From positions 1-29,939 of the forward strand of contig JBEBIT010000042.1 in the NCBI GenBank assembly GCA_040080215.1: 29,939 nucleotides of DNA. Direction: 5' to 3'. A program made the position numbers and the translations under genes. Shown here one piece after another: positions 8,291-16,530 of the stretch; position 1 is the first letter of the stretch, and each line of letters opens with the position of its first letter. Source of the DNA: CAIUGU01 sp040080215 (GTDB lineage: Bacteria > Pseudomonadota > Gammaproteobacteria > Steroidobacterales > Steroidobacteraceae). The notes below the pieces were generated by a model. The model was not told where the DNA came from, searched no databases, and saw only the letters and a program-made list of their open reading frames with translations.

Positions 8291-8334
8291 GTAGTGCGCG
8301 CCGATAGAAGGCGCGATCAACAGGGTCGTGCGCT

Positions 8335-8580
8335 CTACAAAGGCGGACGGGGCGGCACATAGTCCTCCCGGCTTGCTCTGTTCGTTCCGGAGTACACGAC
8401 ATCACCTGAGCGCAAGGCATCGACCACAGGAAGGATGGCCTCAACCCCGGACGTGCCAAACGCAGCCGCTCCGGTTGCAGTGCCTGACTGCTGGAACGGG
8501 TCGGTCTGGGCGTCTGGCTTTCCAGCCATTGCGGAGACCCCAAGCAACGCACCCGCAACAACCGCAATGAAGATTCTCAT
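8335..8580 (-). CDS. Small secreted protein (81 aa), unknown function
   Basis: The start at 8580 has GGAGG at 8-base spacing, one of the best ribosome-binding sites in the window. Residues 1-19 are a signal peptide (MRIFIAVVAGALLGVSAMA). The mature 62 residues are Gly/Ala/Ser-rich (QQSGTATGAAAFGTSGVEA) and then give a short ordered segment (ILPVVDALRSGDVVYS). They end in a basic, Pro-rich tail (EDYVPPRPPL) that loosely echoes the RPP motif of the repeat protein encoded 32 bases upstream. The two genes probably form a transcription unit. No family is recognised. The longer frame running upstream through the repeat DNA is an artefact of repeat length being a multiple of three. Confidence 0.7.
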   Translation of the reverse strand: MRIFIAVVAGALLGVSAMAGKPDAQTDPFQQSGTATGAAAFGTSGVEAILPVVDALRSGDVVYSGTNRASREDYVPPRPPL

Positions 8581-8612
8581 CGGCTTACCCTCCAACCACC
8601 AGCCATTCGGGC

Positions 8613-8915
8613 TCACGCCAGAACTTGCGGCGGACGAATGCCACTTGGGCTTGCGGCCAGCACCTGCGGCGGACGGATTCCACCCGGGCTCGCGGCCAGC
8701 ACCTGCGGCGGACGGATCCCACCCGGGCTCGCGGCCAGCACCTGCGGCGGACGGATCCCACCCGGGCTCGCGGCCAGCACCTGCGGCGGACGGATCCCAC
8801 CCGGGCTCGCGGCCAGTACCTGCGGCGGACGGATCCCGCCCGGACTTGCCGCTTGCGCTTGTGCGCCAACTATTAATGATAACGAAAACAATGAGATAAA
8901 TGACATTACACGCAT
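8613..8915 (-). CDS. Secreted tandem-repeat peptide precursor-like protein (100 aa)
   Basis: A signal peptide (residues 1-22, ending AQAQA) is followed by nothing but six copies of the 13-residue unit ASPGGIRPPQVLA, the last with SPSG instead of SPGG. The stop comes directly after the sixth copy. A GGAG lies about 10 bases before the ATG. Each unit ends in V-L-A followed by A, which has the small residues at -3 and -1 of a signal-peptidase-like site, as does the true signal cleavage point AQA/A. The product could therefore be a repetitive surface protein or be cut into identical peptides. This is inference. Neither the family nor the peptide is recognised. It is followed by a second small secreted gene. 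Confidence 0.72.
   Translation of the reverse strand: MRVMSFISLFSLSLIVGAQAQAASPGGIRPPQVLAASPGGIRPPQVLAASPGGIRPPQVLAASPGGIRPPQVLAASPGGIRPPQVLAASPSGIRPPQVLA
8616..8849. repeat. Six tandem 39-bp coding repeats
   Basis: Six head-to-tail 39-bp units encode the 13-residue repeat above. Three central units are identical or nearly so at the DNA level. The first and last have diverged at several bases, mostly at silent positions. The array has no spacers, so it is not a CRISPR. All six frames stay open across it because 39 is divisible by three. Confidence 0.95.
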
Positions 8916-9231
8916 ACTTTCTCAACTCCCCTAGTCTTTCCAGCACCGAAACTATGTAAAACCGAGCCAGATTATGTTGGCCCGGACTAAAGAGCGACGT
9001 CACTCCGTGATAGCCCTCACATCCTGATCACTTTAGGGGTTCACCTTAGTCGCCAAGTCCGGAAACCAGCCGGGCAAGGGCGAGCGCCAATGGATCGCGC
9101 ACCTTCGCGGGAGCTACGGACGCCAATTAGCTGAAGATACGGAAGAAAAGTCTCGTACCAAGGCGGGGTCGCGTGCCAGAATTGATCTCAGGGGAGCCAA
9201 GCGGGCATTTACGAGCGTCAGTCAATTCCTA
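8916..9231. other. Divergent intergenic region between repeat-peptide gene and ECF sigma gene
   Basis: These 316 bases hold the upstream regions of both the minus-strand repeat gene and the plus-strand sigma factor gene. The part near the repeat gene is AT-richer than its surroundings. I found no convincing -35/-10 pair, riboswitch or RNA gene. An AGGGGAG at about 9191 is too far from the sigma gene ATG to serve as its ribosome-binding site. Confidence 0.6.
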
Positions 9232-9861
9232 ATGGAATCGAGTACCTTACATCCCACAGCTCACCCTCTCTCACCGGTTGCCGGGTCGTCATCCGTTACG
9301 CAACTTCTTGGTGCGTGGCGAAGCGGAGACGCATCCGCTCTGCAGGACCTCACACCTCTCGTCTACGATGAATTGAAGACGCTCGCCAGGCGCTACATGA
9401 AGCGCGAGCGGGCGGGGCATACGCTTCAGGCAACTGCAGTCGTTCACGAGGCCTTTGTCCGCCTCGTCGGAATGGATGTGCCGTGGCAGGATCGGGTTCA
9501 CTTCTTTGCAGTAGCCGCGCGACTCATGCGGCGCATCCTTGTGGACCACGCCAAGGGCAGGCAGCGCACCAAGCGAGGCGGCGAACTATCAATCGTTTCG
9601 CTCGCACCAGGCACCGAAGGCTCTCGAGGGGCGACGGATGCGGGCGATATCGATGTACTTGAGATTGACGACGCCTTGGAGAGGCTCTCCCAGAGGGATC
9701 CAAGGCTTGCGCAAATCGTGGAACTGCACTACTTCGCGGGGATGACTTATCAGGAAACCGCAATGGCGCTTGGGATCTCCGAGGCAACCGTACACCGCGA
9801 CCTGCGCATGGCCAAAGCCTGGATCCTGAGCCAGATTCTCGCGCCAGGGACCAGCGCGTGA
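9232..9861 (+). CDS. ECF RNA polymerase sigma factor (TIGR02999/ECF43-like)
   Basis: The 209-residue protein has region 2 at about 23-100 (LVYDELKTLARRYMKRERAG, VVHEAFVRLVG) and region 4 at about 150-200 (LERLSQRDPRLAQIVELHYF, then the helix-turn-helix YQETAMALGISEATVHRDLR). It lacks the acidic residues that usually precede the VxEAFxRL core in region 2. Instead it reads HTLQATAVVHEAF with Thr64 and Thr68. In the related EcfP of Vibrio, threonine phosphorylation by a partner kinase supplies this missing charge. The next gene is a Ser/Thr kinase that overlaps by GTGA, so the same switch is likely, and no anti-sigma factor is present. No clear ribosome-binding site precedes the ATG, so the start could lie downstream. 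Confidence 0.93.
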   Translation: MESSTLHPTAHPLSPVAGSSSVTQLLGAWRSGDASALQDLTPLVYDELKTLARRYMKRERAGHTLQATAVVHEAFVRLVGMDVPWQDRVHFFAVAARLMRRILVDHAKGRQRTKRGGELSIVSLAPGTEGSRGATDAGDIDVLEIDDALERLSQRDPRLAQIVELHYFAGMTYQETAMALGISEATVHRDLRMAKAWILSQILAPGTSA

Positions 9862-12614
9862 CAGAGTCAGTCGCGGCGGAGATCGACCCCGAACAGGCAG
9901 AGCGATGGCAGCACCTGCAGCGAGTATTTGCTGAGGCAACAGATCTCCCGAAGGACCAGCAGGAACGGTTCGTCAAGGAGACTTGCGGTGGTGATGAAGG
10001 CCTGATCGGCGAAGTACTCGCTATGCTCCAGTGCGATGCCGAGCCGTCCAACGGCCCGCTAACGAATGCGCTCGATGCCGCCATCGATGCCACCACCACC
10101 GATAGGCGTCAGGCCTTGATTGGAACCGTCGTCGGTTCCTACCGGCTGGTGTCGGTACTCGGCCACGGCGGTGCAGGCTCTGTCTACCTGGCAGAGCGTT
10201 CGGATCGCCAGTACTCCGCGCAAGTCGCCGTCAAGATCGTCGAGAGTGCGGCACTGCATCCCGACATGAGCATGCGCTTTCGTGCTGAGCGGCAGATCCT
10301 GGCCAGCCTCAATCACCCGAACATCGCACGCCTCGTGGATGCCGGGGAGACCGAGAAGGGCCTGCCCTATCTCGTAATGGAGTACGTCCACGGCAGCCCG
10401 GTGGATCGCTATTGCGACCAGCGGCAGCTGGACATGGATGACCGCCTGGAGCTGTTCCTGCAGATCTGCACGGCGGTCCAGTACGCCCACCAGAATCTGG
10501 TGGTGCACAGGGACCTCAAACCCGCGAACATCCTGGTCACCGAGGATGGAGTCCCCAAGCTGCTGGATTTCGGTATTGCCAAATTGCTGGACGCGAGCCC
10601 GGTGGTCACACAGTCGCTCGCGCTCACGCGCATGAACGACCGGCTGCTGACACCGGAGTACGCCAGCCCGGAACAGATCCTCGGTCGCCCGGTTACTACA
10701 TCGAGCGATGTCTATGCGCTGGGAGTAGTCCTGTACGAACTGCTGACCGGCAGACGTCCCTACACGGTGACGGCGACCAGCCAGCTCGAGCTCGAACGCT
10801 CGATCTGCGTCACGGACCCGCCTCGTCCCAGCACGGTGGTCCGACGACCAGTCGACGTCCTCGACTCCAAGGGCACTACCGCAACAAGCCTGGCCGCATC
10901 GCGCCGCGTGTCACCGGAACGACTTGAGAAACGCCTTGTCGGGGATCTCGACGCCATTGTCATGCGCGCCCTTCGCAAAGAGGCTGTGCATCGATACGGC
11001 TCGGTGGAACAGCTTGCAGCGGATCTTCGCCGGCACCTGGCCAGCGAGCCTGTCGTGGCCCGCCAGGGAAACTGGGCGTACTACTCGCAACGCTTCGTAC
11101 GCCGGCATGCGTTTGGCGTGGCAGCTTCGATCACCGGTATTACTCTGCTCACGGCATTCGCCGTAATGACCTCTATCCAGGCAACGCGAATCGCCAACGA
11201 ACGCGACCGGGCGACCCAGGAAGGACAAAGGGCAGAACAGGTCTCCAACTTCATGCTCGATGTCTTTGCAGCGGCAGATCCGTTCGTGAACCAGGGCAAG
11301 GAAGTCACGGCGCGCGAACTGCTCGACCAAGCAAGTCGCCGCATCAGTGGCGACCTGAACCAGCAGCCTGACGTGAGAGCCCGCCTGCTTGAAGCCATTG
11401 GCCGCGCTTATCGCCGGCAAGGCCAGTTTGATCGCGCTGTCGTATACCTTGAAGATTCCGTCCGCCTTCGAAGGGAGAACACGTCACCTGGGACCTCGGG
11501 TCTCGCCGGAACCCTGACAGAGCTTGCATTGACTCTGCGGGAGCTCGGACGATTCGATGAGTCGGAACGATCGTTCAATGAAGCCGTCAGCATTCTCAGC
11601 AGTCAAGGCCAGGAGCGGACTGCCGCCAAGGCAGATCTTCTCGTCGGCCTCGGACAGATGGAACTGCAGCGGGGGAACCTGGATCGCGCGCAGGATTTCC
11701 TCGAACAGAGCGCCAAGCTCAATAGCGAGCTTTTCGGTCCGGAACACCCGGAGGTCGCGACGGTACTGTCGGACTTGATGAGCGTCAGCCTCTGGAAGAA
11801 CGATCTGGAAGGCGCAGAAAAACTCGCAAGAGAGGCAGAGCGCATCTATCGCATTTCCCTGCCGGAGCTGCATCCAGACAGGGTCATGTCGCAGTACCTC
11901 CTGGGGGACATCCTGTCACGACGAGGTAGAACCGACGAAGCCGGGAAGCTGCTCGAGCAGGCCCTGGGCGCGCAGCGCATTCTGTACGGTGACGCCAGTC
12001 CGCGGACGGCAGCAACAATGGACGCACTGGCGCTGACGAGACAGGCACAAAATCGGCTCGACGATGCGGAAAAGCTTGCACGTGAGGCGCTGGTCGCGGG
12101 CGGCAAAGCCCACGGCAACCGCCACTTCATGACGGGTTACTACCACACGTCACTGGCAGGCGTCCTGATCAAGAAGCGCAAGTTTGCGGAGGCCGAAAAG
12201 GAGGCCCGGACCGCGCTCGACATTTACAACACGTCGCTGCCCGCTGATCACCAGTATGTGGCGTCGGCCGAGCACCAACTCGGCGAAATCATGCTCGAAA
12301 CCGGCAGACCAGCCGATGCCGAAGCCTTGCTCACGGCAGCCGTCAATCGCTGGCAGCGTACCGGCGCGCCGCAGGCGCGGATCGCGCGATCTGCAAGCGC
12401 GCTCGGTGAGGCGCTCTACCGGCTTAACCGACCGAAGGAGGCGGAGAAGTATCTGAGCGAAAGTTACCAGCAACTGGTCGACTCGCAAGGTGCCAAGGAT
12501 GACGCCACGATCGTGGCTCGACGCCGCCTTGAAAAATTCTATGGGGCGCGCGGCGAAAAAGAAAAACTCGATGCACTCTCTGCGTCAACCGGCAACGCCC
12601 AGAACCGTCGCTGA
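9858..12614 (+). CDS. Transmembrane Ser/Thr protein kinase with C-terminal TPR domain
   Basis: The 918-residue Hanks-type kinase starts at a GTG overlapping the sigma-factor stop. The kinase domain (about 95-395) is complete: glycine loop LGHGGAGSVY, catalytic Lys126 in VAVK, HRDLKPAN with Asp219, DFG at 237-239, and TPEYASPEQ in the activation segment. A single membrane helix lies at about 417-440. The C-terminal half has about ten TPR/Kinesin-light-chain-like repeats, predicted outside the cytoplasm. An N-terminal helical stretch (about 10-85) resembles the short domain often found in kinases paired with these sigma factors. The likely role is to phosphorylate the adjacent ECF factor in response to an envelope or protein-bound signal. 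All catalytic residues are present, so the kinase should be active. Confidence 0.95.
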   Translation: MTESVAAEIDPEQAERWQHLQRVFAEATDLPKDQQERFVKETCGGDEGLIGEVLAMLQCDAEPSNGPLTNALDAAIDATTTDRRQALIGTVVGSYRLVSVLGHGGAGSVYLAERSDRQYSAQVAVKIVESAALHPDMSMRFRAERQILASLNHPNIARLVDAGETEKGLPYLVMEYVHGSPVDRYCDQRQLDMDDRLELFLQICTAVQYAHQNLVVHRDLKPANILVTEDGVPKLLDFGIAKLLDASPVVTQSLALTRMNDRLLTPEYASPEQILGRPVTTSSDVYALGVVLYELLTGRRPYTVTATSQLELERSICVTDPPRPSTVVRRPVDVLDSKGTTATSLAASRRVSPERLEKRLVGDLDAIVMRALRKEAVHRYGSVEQLAADLRRHLASEPVVARQGNWAYYSQRFVRRHAFGVAASITGITLLTAFAVMTSIQATRIANERDRATQEGQRAEQVSNFMLDVFAAADPFVNQGKEVTARELLDQASRRISGDLNQQPDVRARLLEAIGRAYRRQGQFDRAVVYLEDSVRLRRENTSPGTSGLAGTLTELALTLRELGRFDESERSFNEAVSILSSQGQERTAAKADLLVGLGQMELQRGNLDRAQDFLEQSAKLNSELFGPEHPEVATVLSDLMSVSLWKNDLEGAEKLAREAERIYRISLPELHPDRVMSQYLLGDILSRRGRTDEAGKLLEQALGAQRILYGDASPRTAATMDALALTRQAQNRLDDAEKLAREALVAGGKAHGNRHFMTGYYHTSLAGVLIKKRKFAEAEKEARTALDIYNTSLPADHQYVASAEHQLGEIMLETGRPADAEALLTAAVNRWQRTGAPQARIARSASALGEALYRLNRPKEAEKYLSESYQQLVDSQGAKDDATIVARRRLEKFYGARGEKEKLDALSASTGNAQNRR

Positions 12615-12775
12615 CTGCGGATAGACGGGGCGAACGCGCAGGTCATCGGCGGTGCTCGCGAACGAAGTGCCGGCGTTGCTGTCCATGAAGGATGGCTGCT
12701 CAACACCTCAACCGTATCTGTTAGAGTTGCCCCGGCAAACCAACCTGTAGACTGCGCGCCACGCAGGAGTCGCAC

Positions 12776-13633
12776 ATGACACTAGTTCGCCCAAGCCCCC
12801 TGGCAGCGCTCGTTGCAATCGCCCTGCTTTTCCAGACGTTGATTGGAATGGACGATGCTCAGGCCGGGCCAAGGCAGGACACGCGGCTTGCCACGGCCGC
12901 CCAGGTACTCGATGAACTGAGACAGACCCCTGACCAGAACGTGCCAGGTTGGCTTCTGGATCGAGCCTATGCCGTCGCAGTCGTGCCTAGAGTGATCAAG
13001 GTGGGCCTCACTATCGGGGGACGTTACGGCAAGGGCGCCATGGCGGTCCGTCGCGACGACGGCAGCTGGAGCAATCCGGTCTTCATCAATCTGGCCGGTG
13101 GAAGCTTTGGATTCCAGATCGGCGTGCAATCGACAGACATCGTGCTCGTATTCATGTCGCGAGCCAGCATCGAGGGGATTGTCGGTGGCAAGGTGACATT
13201 GGGCGCGGACGCCTCGGTCGCGGCCGGTCCGGTGGGCAGACAGACATCGGCCGCCACTGACATTGGCTTCACGGCGCAGGTCTACTCCTATTCGCGGGCA
13301 AGCGGCCTGTTCGCGGGCGTAGCACTGGATGGTTCCGCACTCACCATCGATCATTCATCCAATGAGGACTTCTACGGCCGCCAGGGAATCATGGCGAGCG
13401 AGATCATCGCGCCTGGGGCAACTCAGGCACCGGAACCAGGCCAGAAATTCCTCGCGGCGCTGATGCGCTCGACTCCTGTCGCACAGGCCAGCCCTGCGCC
13501 TCCACCCGCGGGGTCTGTCACCAATCCTCCCGTCGGGCAATCGACAACGACGCCGGTTCGCCCCGCAGGCAACGGCTCGCTGACGACGTTCCCGCTTGAG
13601 GACAAGAATCCGGGCGCCGAACCACCGGGCTAG
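12776..13633 (+). CDS. Secreted SYLF-domain (DUF500/Ysc84-type) lipid-binding protein
   Basis: The 285-residue protein has a signal peptide ending DAQA at residue 30. AGGAG lies 6 bases before the ATG. Residues 40-215 match the SYLF fold, with AYAVAVVPRVIKVGLTIGG, the RRDDGSWSNPVFINLAGG stretch, GFQIGVQSTDIVLVFMS and YSYSRASGLFAGVALDG. In eukaryotes SYLF binds phosphoinositides and other lipids. Bacterial members are exported and poorly understood. The C-terminal 50 residues are Pro/Thr-rich and probably disordered. It stands alone between the kinase and icd genes, with a terminator after it, so it is probably monocistronic. Confidence 0.92.
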   Translation: MTLVRPSPLAALVAIALLFQTLIGMDDAQAGPRQDTRLATAAQVLDELRQTPDQNVPGWLLDRAYAVAVVPRVIKVGLTIGGRYGKGAMAVRRDDGSWSNPVFINLAGGSFGFQIGVQSTDIVLVFMSRASIEGIVGGKVTLGADASVAAGPVGRQTSAATDIGFTAQVYSYSRASGLFAGVALDGSALTIDHSSNEDFYGRQGIMASEIIAPGATQAPEPGQKFLAALMRSTPVAQASPAPPPAGSVTNPPVGQSTTTPVRPAGNGSLTTFPLEDKNPGAEPPG

Positions 13634-13696
13634 CGATACGTGCAATCCCTTAGGCGGCAACGACCCACGGAAGTCGCCATCCAACGTCCATGCGGT

Positions 13697-13723
13697 GGCG
13701 CTACCCCGATAGCGTGCCTTTTT
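13697..13723 (+). terminator. Rho-independent terminator after the SYLF gene
   Basis: A CGCTA/TAGCG stem (13699-13703, 13710-13714) with a 6-base loop is followed by TGCC and five T. It lies about 65 bases after the SYLF stop. A second, T-less hairpin (CCGGCTC 13729-13735 with GAGCCGG 13749-13755) follows. Confidence 0.6.
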
Positions 13724-13847
13724 GCAATCCGGCTCCAACTCCAGTCTTGAGCCGGAAGCGCTGTTACCGGCCATTCCCTGCCATCCCTCGCCGGGACTGA
13801 CCATGTCCCGACTGCGCCCTGCGCACGCTCCGGGCTGACGCAAAGCT

Positions 13848-13856
13848 TGGTATATT
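13848..13856 (+). promoter_or_regulatory. Candidate extended -10 promoter for isocitrate dehydrogenase
   Basis: TGG-TATATT matches an extended -10 element (TGnTATAAT) and lies 67 bases before the icd ATG, in an otherwise GC-rich gap. No good -35 box is placed 17 bases upstream, which an extended -10 can tolerate. Confidence 0.4.
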
Positions 13857-13922
13857 AACGGGCTGGTCGGCATGCCACGCGGCGCCGAACCGAGCCTATT
13901 CCAATCCAATGAAAGGACGACC

Positions 13923-16148
13923 ATGAGTGACGCGAAGATCATCTACACCCTGACGGATGAAGCACCAGCGCTGGCAACCTACTCGCTGCTGCCGCTCGTC
14001 CAGGCTTTCACGAAGACCGCGTCCATCGTCGTCGAAACCAGGGATATCTCGCTTGCCGGTCGCATCGTGGCGACGTTCCCCGACAATCTCACGCCCGCGC
14101 AGCGCCAGAAGGATGACCTTGCCGAGCTCGGCCAGCTGGCCAAGACGCCAGATGCCAATATCATCAAACTGCCCAACATCAGCGCCTCCATTCCGCAGCT
14201 GCAGGCCGCGATCAAGGAGCTTCAATCCCAAGGATATCGGATTCCCGACTACCCCGAAGCGCCGAAGAGCGAAGAGGAGAAGGCGATCAAGGCCCGTTAC
14301 GCAAAGGTGCTAGGGAGTGCCGTCAACCCGGTATTGCGGGAAGGCAACTCGGACCGGCGAGTCGCCAACGCTGTCAAGCAGTATGCAAAGAAGCACCCGC
14401 ACTCCATGGGCGCATGGTCACCAGCCTCGAAGACTCGCGTCGCGCACATGACGCACGGCGACTTCTACGGTAACGAGCAGTCCGCCATCATCGGCAAGGC
14501 TGGCACCCTGCGCATCGAGTTCGTGGATGAAAAGGGCACTGCAACGACGCTCAAGGACGCGATCAAGGTTCGCGACAACGAAATCATTGCGTCGACTTTC
14601 ATGCAGCGTGAGTCCCTCCGCGAGTTCTACACGGCGACCATCAACTCGGCCAAGTCCGAAAACCTGCTGCTGTCGCTCCATCTCAAGGCCACGATGATGA
14701 AGGTCTCGGACCCCATCATGTTCGGCCATGCAGTGAGCGTGTACTACAAAGACGTATTCGAGAAGCATGGTGCCACCTTCAAGGATCTCGGCATTACCCC
14801 GAACAACGGAATCGGCGACGTGTATGCAAAGATCAAGTCGCTGCCCGAGGCAAAGAAGGCCGAGATTGAAGCCGACCTGGCTGCGGTGTACTCCACGCGC
14901 CCCGCCCTGGCGATGGTCGACTCCGATAAGGGAATCACCAATCTCCACGTTCCGAGCGATGTGATCATCGATGCGTCCATGCCTGCGGCGATCAGGACGT
15001 CTGGTCGCATGTGGGGCGCGGACGGCAAATTGCGGGACATGATCGCGATGATCCCGGATCGGTGCTATGCCGGCGTTTATCAGGCCGTGATCGAGGACTG
15101 CAGGAAGCTCGGCGCTTACGACGTCCCAACGATGGGAAGCGTCAGCAATGTTGGCCTCATGGCACAGGCTGCAGAGGAATACGGCTCGCACGACAAGACT
15201 TTCGAGATCTCCGCCAAGGGAGTGGTCCGGGTCGTCGACGAGAGCGGCAAGGCACTGACCCAGCACGACGTGTCCAAGGGCGATATCTGGCGCATGTGCC
15301 AGACCAAGGACATCGCGATTCGCGACTGGGTGAAGCTCGCGGTCAATCGGGCGCGCGCAACCGGAGCGGCCGCATTCTTCTGGCTCGATGAGCAGCGTGC
15401 ATATGACCGTAACCTGATCGCCGTAGCGAAGAAGTATCTTGGAGAGCTGGATGCGGCTGCACTGGATATCCGCGTCCTTTCGCCCGTCGAGGCAACGCGG
15501 GCGTCCCTGGAGCGCCTGCGGGCCGGCAAGGACACGATTTCGGTTACCGGCAACGTCTTGCGCGACTACCTGACAGACCTTTTCCCGATCCTCGAGCTCG
15601 GCACCAGTGCCAAGATGCTGTCCATCGTCCCGCTACTTGCGGGCGGCGGCATGTACGAGACCGGCGCGGGTGGCTCGGCACCCAAGCATGTGCAGCAGTT
15701 CCTCGAGGAAGGTCATCTGCGCTGGGACTCGCTTGGAGAGTTCCTGGCTTTGCAAGTGTCGATCGAGGACCTTGCGGCAAAGACCGGCAACGCGCAGGCC
15801 GCCGTGCTTGCTGCAGCCATGGACAACGCCAACGCCAAATTCCTGGAGACCGACAAGTCGCCGTCGCGCAAGACCGGCGAGCTGGACGTCCGTGGCAGCC
15901 ACTTCTATCTTGCGCTCTACTGGGCGCAAGCCCTGGCAGCCCAATCGAAGGATGCCGGATTGAAGTCGCTCTTTTCCCCGATCGCCGATCGCCTCTCCGC
16001 CAATGAAGGCAGGATTGTCGGCGAACTCAACGCCGCACAAGGCAAGGCCGTCGACATCGGCGGCTACTATCACCCGGACGTAGCGAAAGCAGCGGCCGCC
16101 CTGCGTCCCAGCCAGACCTTGAACGCAATCGTCGATGCCGTCATTTGA
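13923..16148 (+). CDS. icd: Monomeric NADP-dependent isocitrate dehydrogenase (EC 1.1.1.42)
   Basis: Converts isocitrate to 2-oxoglutarate, CO2 and NADPH in the TCA cycle, in the cytoplasm. The 741 residues match the usual length of the monomeric IDH-II class, which is unrelated in layout to the dimeric enzyme. The start is the ATG at 13923, with AAAGGA about 5 bases upstream. A frame-open ATG at 13872 lacks a site. Substrate and metal residues known from the Azotobacter enzyme, as I recall them, fall at the same numbers here: Ser132, Asn135, Arg139 and Arg145 in GSAVNPVLREGNSDRR, Lys255 in SLHLKATMM, and Asp350. No truncation is seen. A large hairpin follows the stop. Confidence 0.98.
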   Translation: MSDAKIIYTLTDEAPALATYSLLPLVQAFTKTASIVVETRDISLAGRIVATFPDNLTPAQRQKDDLAELGQLAKTPDANIIKLPNISASIPQLQAAIKELQSQGYRIPDYPEAPKSEEEKAIKARYAKVLGSAVNPVLREGNSDRRVANAVKQYAKKHPHSMGAWSPASKTRVAHMTHGDFYGNEQSAIIGKAGTLRIEFVDEKGTATTLKDAIKVRDNEIIASTFMQRESLREFYTATINSAKSENLLLSLHLKATMMKVSDPIMFGHAVSVYYKDVFEKHGATFKDLGITPNNGIGDVYAKIKSLPEAKKAEIEADLAAVYSTRPALAMVDSDKGITNLHVPSDVIIDASMPAAIRTSGRMWGADGKLRDMIAMIPDRCYAGVYQAVIEDCRKLGAYDVPTMGSVSNVGLMAQAAEEYGSHDKTFEISAKGVVRVVDESGKALTQHDVSKGDIWRMCQTKDIAIRDWVKLAVNRARATGAAAFFWLDEQRAYDRNLIAVAKKYLGELDAAALDIRVLSPVEATRASLERLRAGKDTISVTGNVLRDYLTDLFPILELGTSAKMLSIVPLLAGGGMYETGAGGSAPKHVQQFLEEGHLRWDSLGEFLALQVSIEDLAAKTGNAQAAVLAAAMDNANAKFLETDKSPSRKTGELDVRGSHFYLALYWAQALAAQSKDAGLKSLFSPIADRLSANEGRIVGELNAAQGKAVDIGGYYHPDVAKAAAALRPSQTLNAIVDAVI

Positions 16149-16178
16149 TGCGAACGCATTGTCCGGGCTGTCCATGCC

Positions 16179-16230
16179 GCCAGGCCGACCACCCTCACGA
16201 CGCGGAGTCGTTGTGGGTGTTCCGCCTGGC
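16179..16230 (+). terminator. Long imperfect hairpin after icd
   Basis: GCCAGGC (16179-16185) and GCCTGGC (16224-16230) bound an almost continuous stem of over 20 pairs with a small loop near 16203. No T-run follows on the plus strand, so it may be a transcript-stabilising or bidirectional element rather than a classic terminator. Confidence 0.5.
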
Positions 16231-16284
16231 AAACAGTACTGTAAGCTAATGCTGCTCGATGCCTAACCCGAGGTTCTAAACATC

Positions 16285-16530
16285 ATGCCCGTCTGTCACG
16301 AGCATAACCTGCGCTCGCCCCTGCCAGAACGCCGACCTTTCGGTATTCGTGTCAGGCTCAATGCCGGAGATCCCTTCAGGAATCTGGTAGGCGATGACTG
16401 GAACAAGGAGCACTGGTACGCGACCCAGCGAGATCGTGATCAAGCACTCGCGGAGATGAGCCAGAAGTACATCTACTTCCGGCCTGGTGACCAGCCGGCA
16501 CTTCGATTCGAAGTCGTGGACAAGGACTGA
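16285..16530 (+). CDS. Small conserved-looking hypothetical protein (81 aa)
   Basis: A short soluble protein without signal or membrane segment. It has an ordered composition: RSPLPERRPFGIRVRLNAGD, then DDWNKEHWYATQRDRDQALAEM, then a short beta-like tail ending FEVVDKD. The GDPFxNLVGDDWxxEHWYATxxxRDxAL pattern feels familiar from gammaproteobacterial small hypotheticals, but no function is known to me. A GAGG lies about 11 bases before the ATG, rather far. The stop abuts directly the stop of the convergent patatin gene, with no base between them. Codon use is like its neighbours, which supports a real gene. Confidence 0.68.
   Translation: MPVCHEHNLRSPLPERRPFGIRVRLNAGDPFRNLVGDDWNKEHWYATQRDRDQALAEMSQKYIYFRPGDQPALRFEVVDKD

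Noticed and set aside
8003..8320. A 105-residue minus-strand frame
   Set aside because: It covers the hairpin at 8258-8290 and the riboswitch, has no signal or domain, and its composition looks random.
8616..8849. CRISPR-like regular repeats
   Set aside because: The 39-bp units are directly adjacent with no spacers, lie in frame inside a secreted protein gene, and no cas genes are present.
8335..9003. A 222-residue minus-strand frame running through the repeats into the small secreted gene
   Set aside because: The 39-bp unit keeps every frame open. The strong GGAGG site and signal peptide at 8580, and the signal peptide of the other frame at 8915, show two separate genes.
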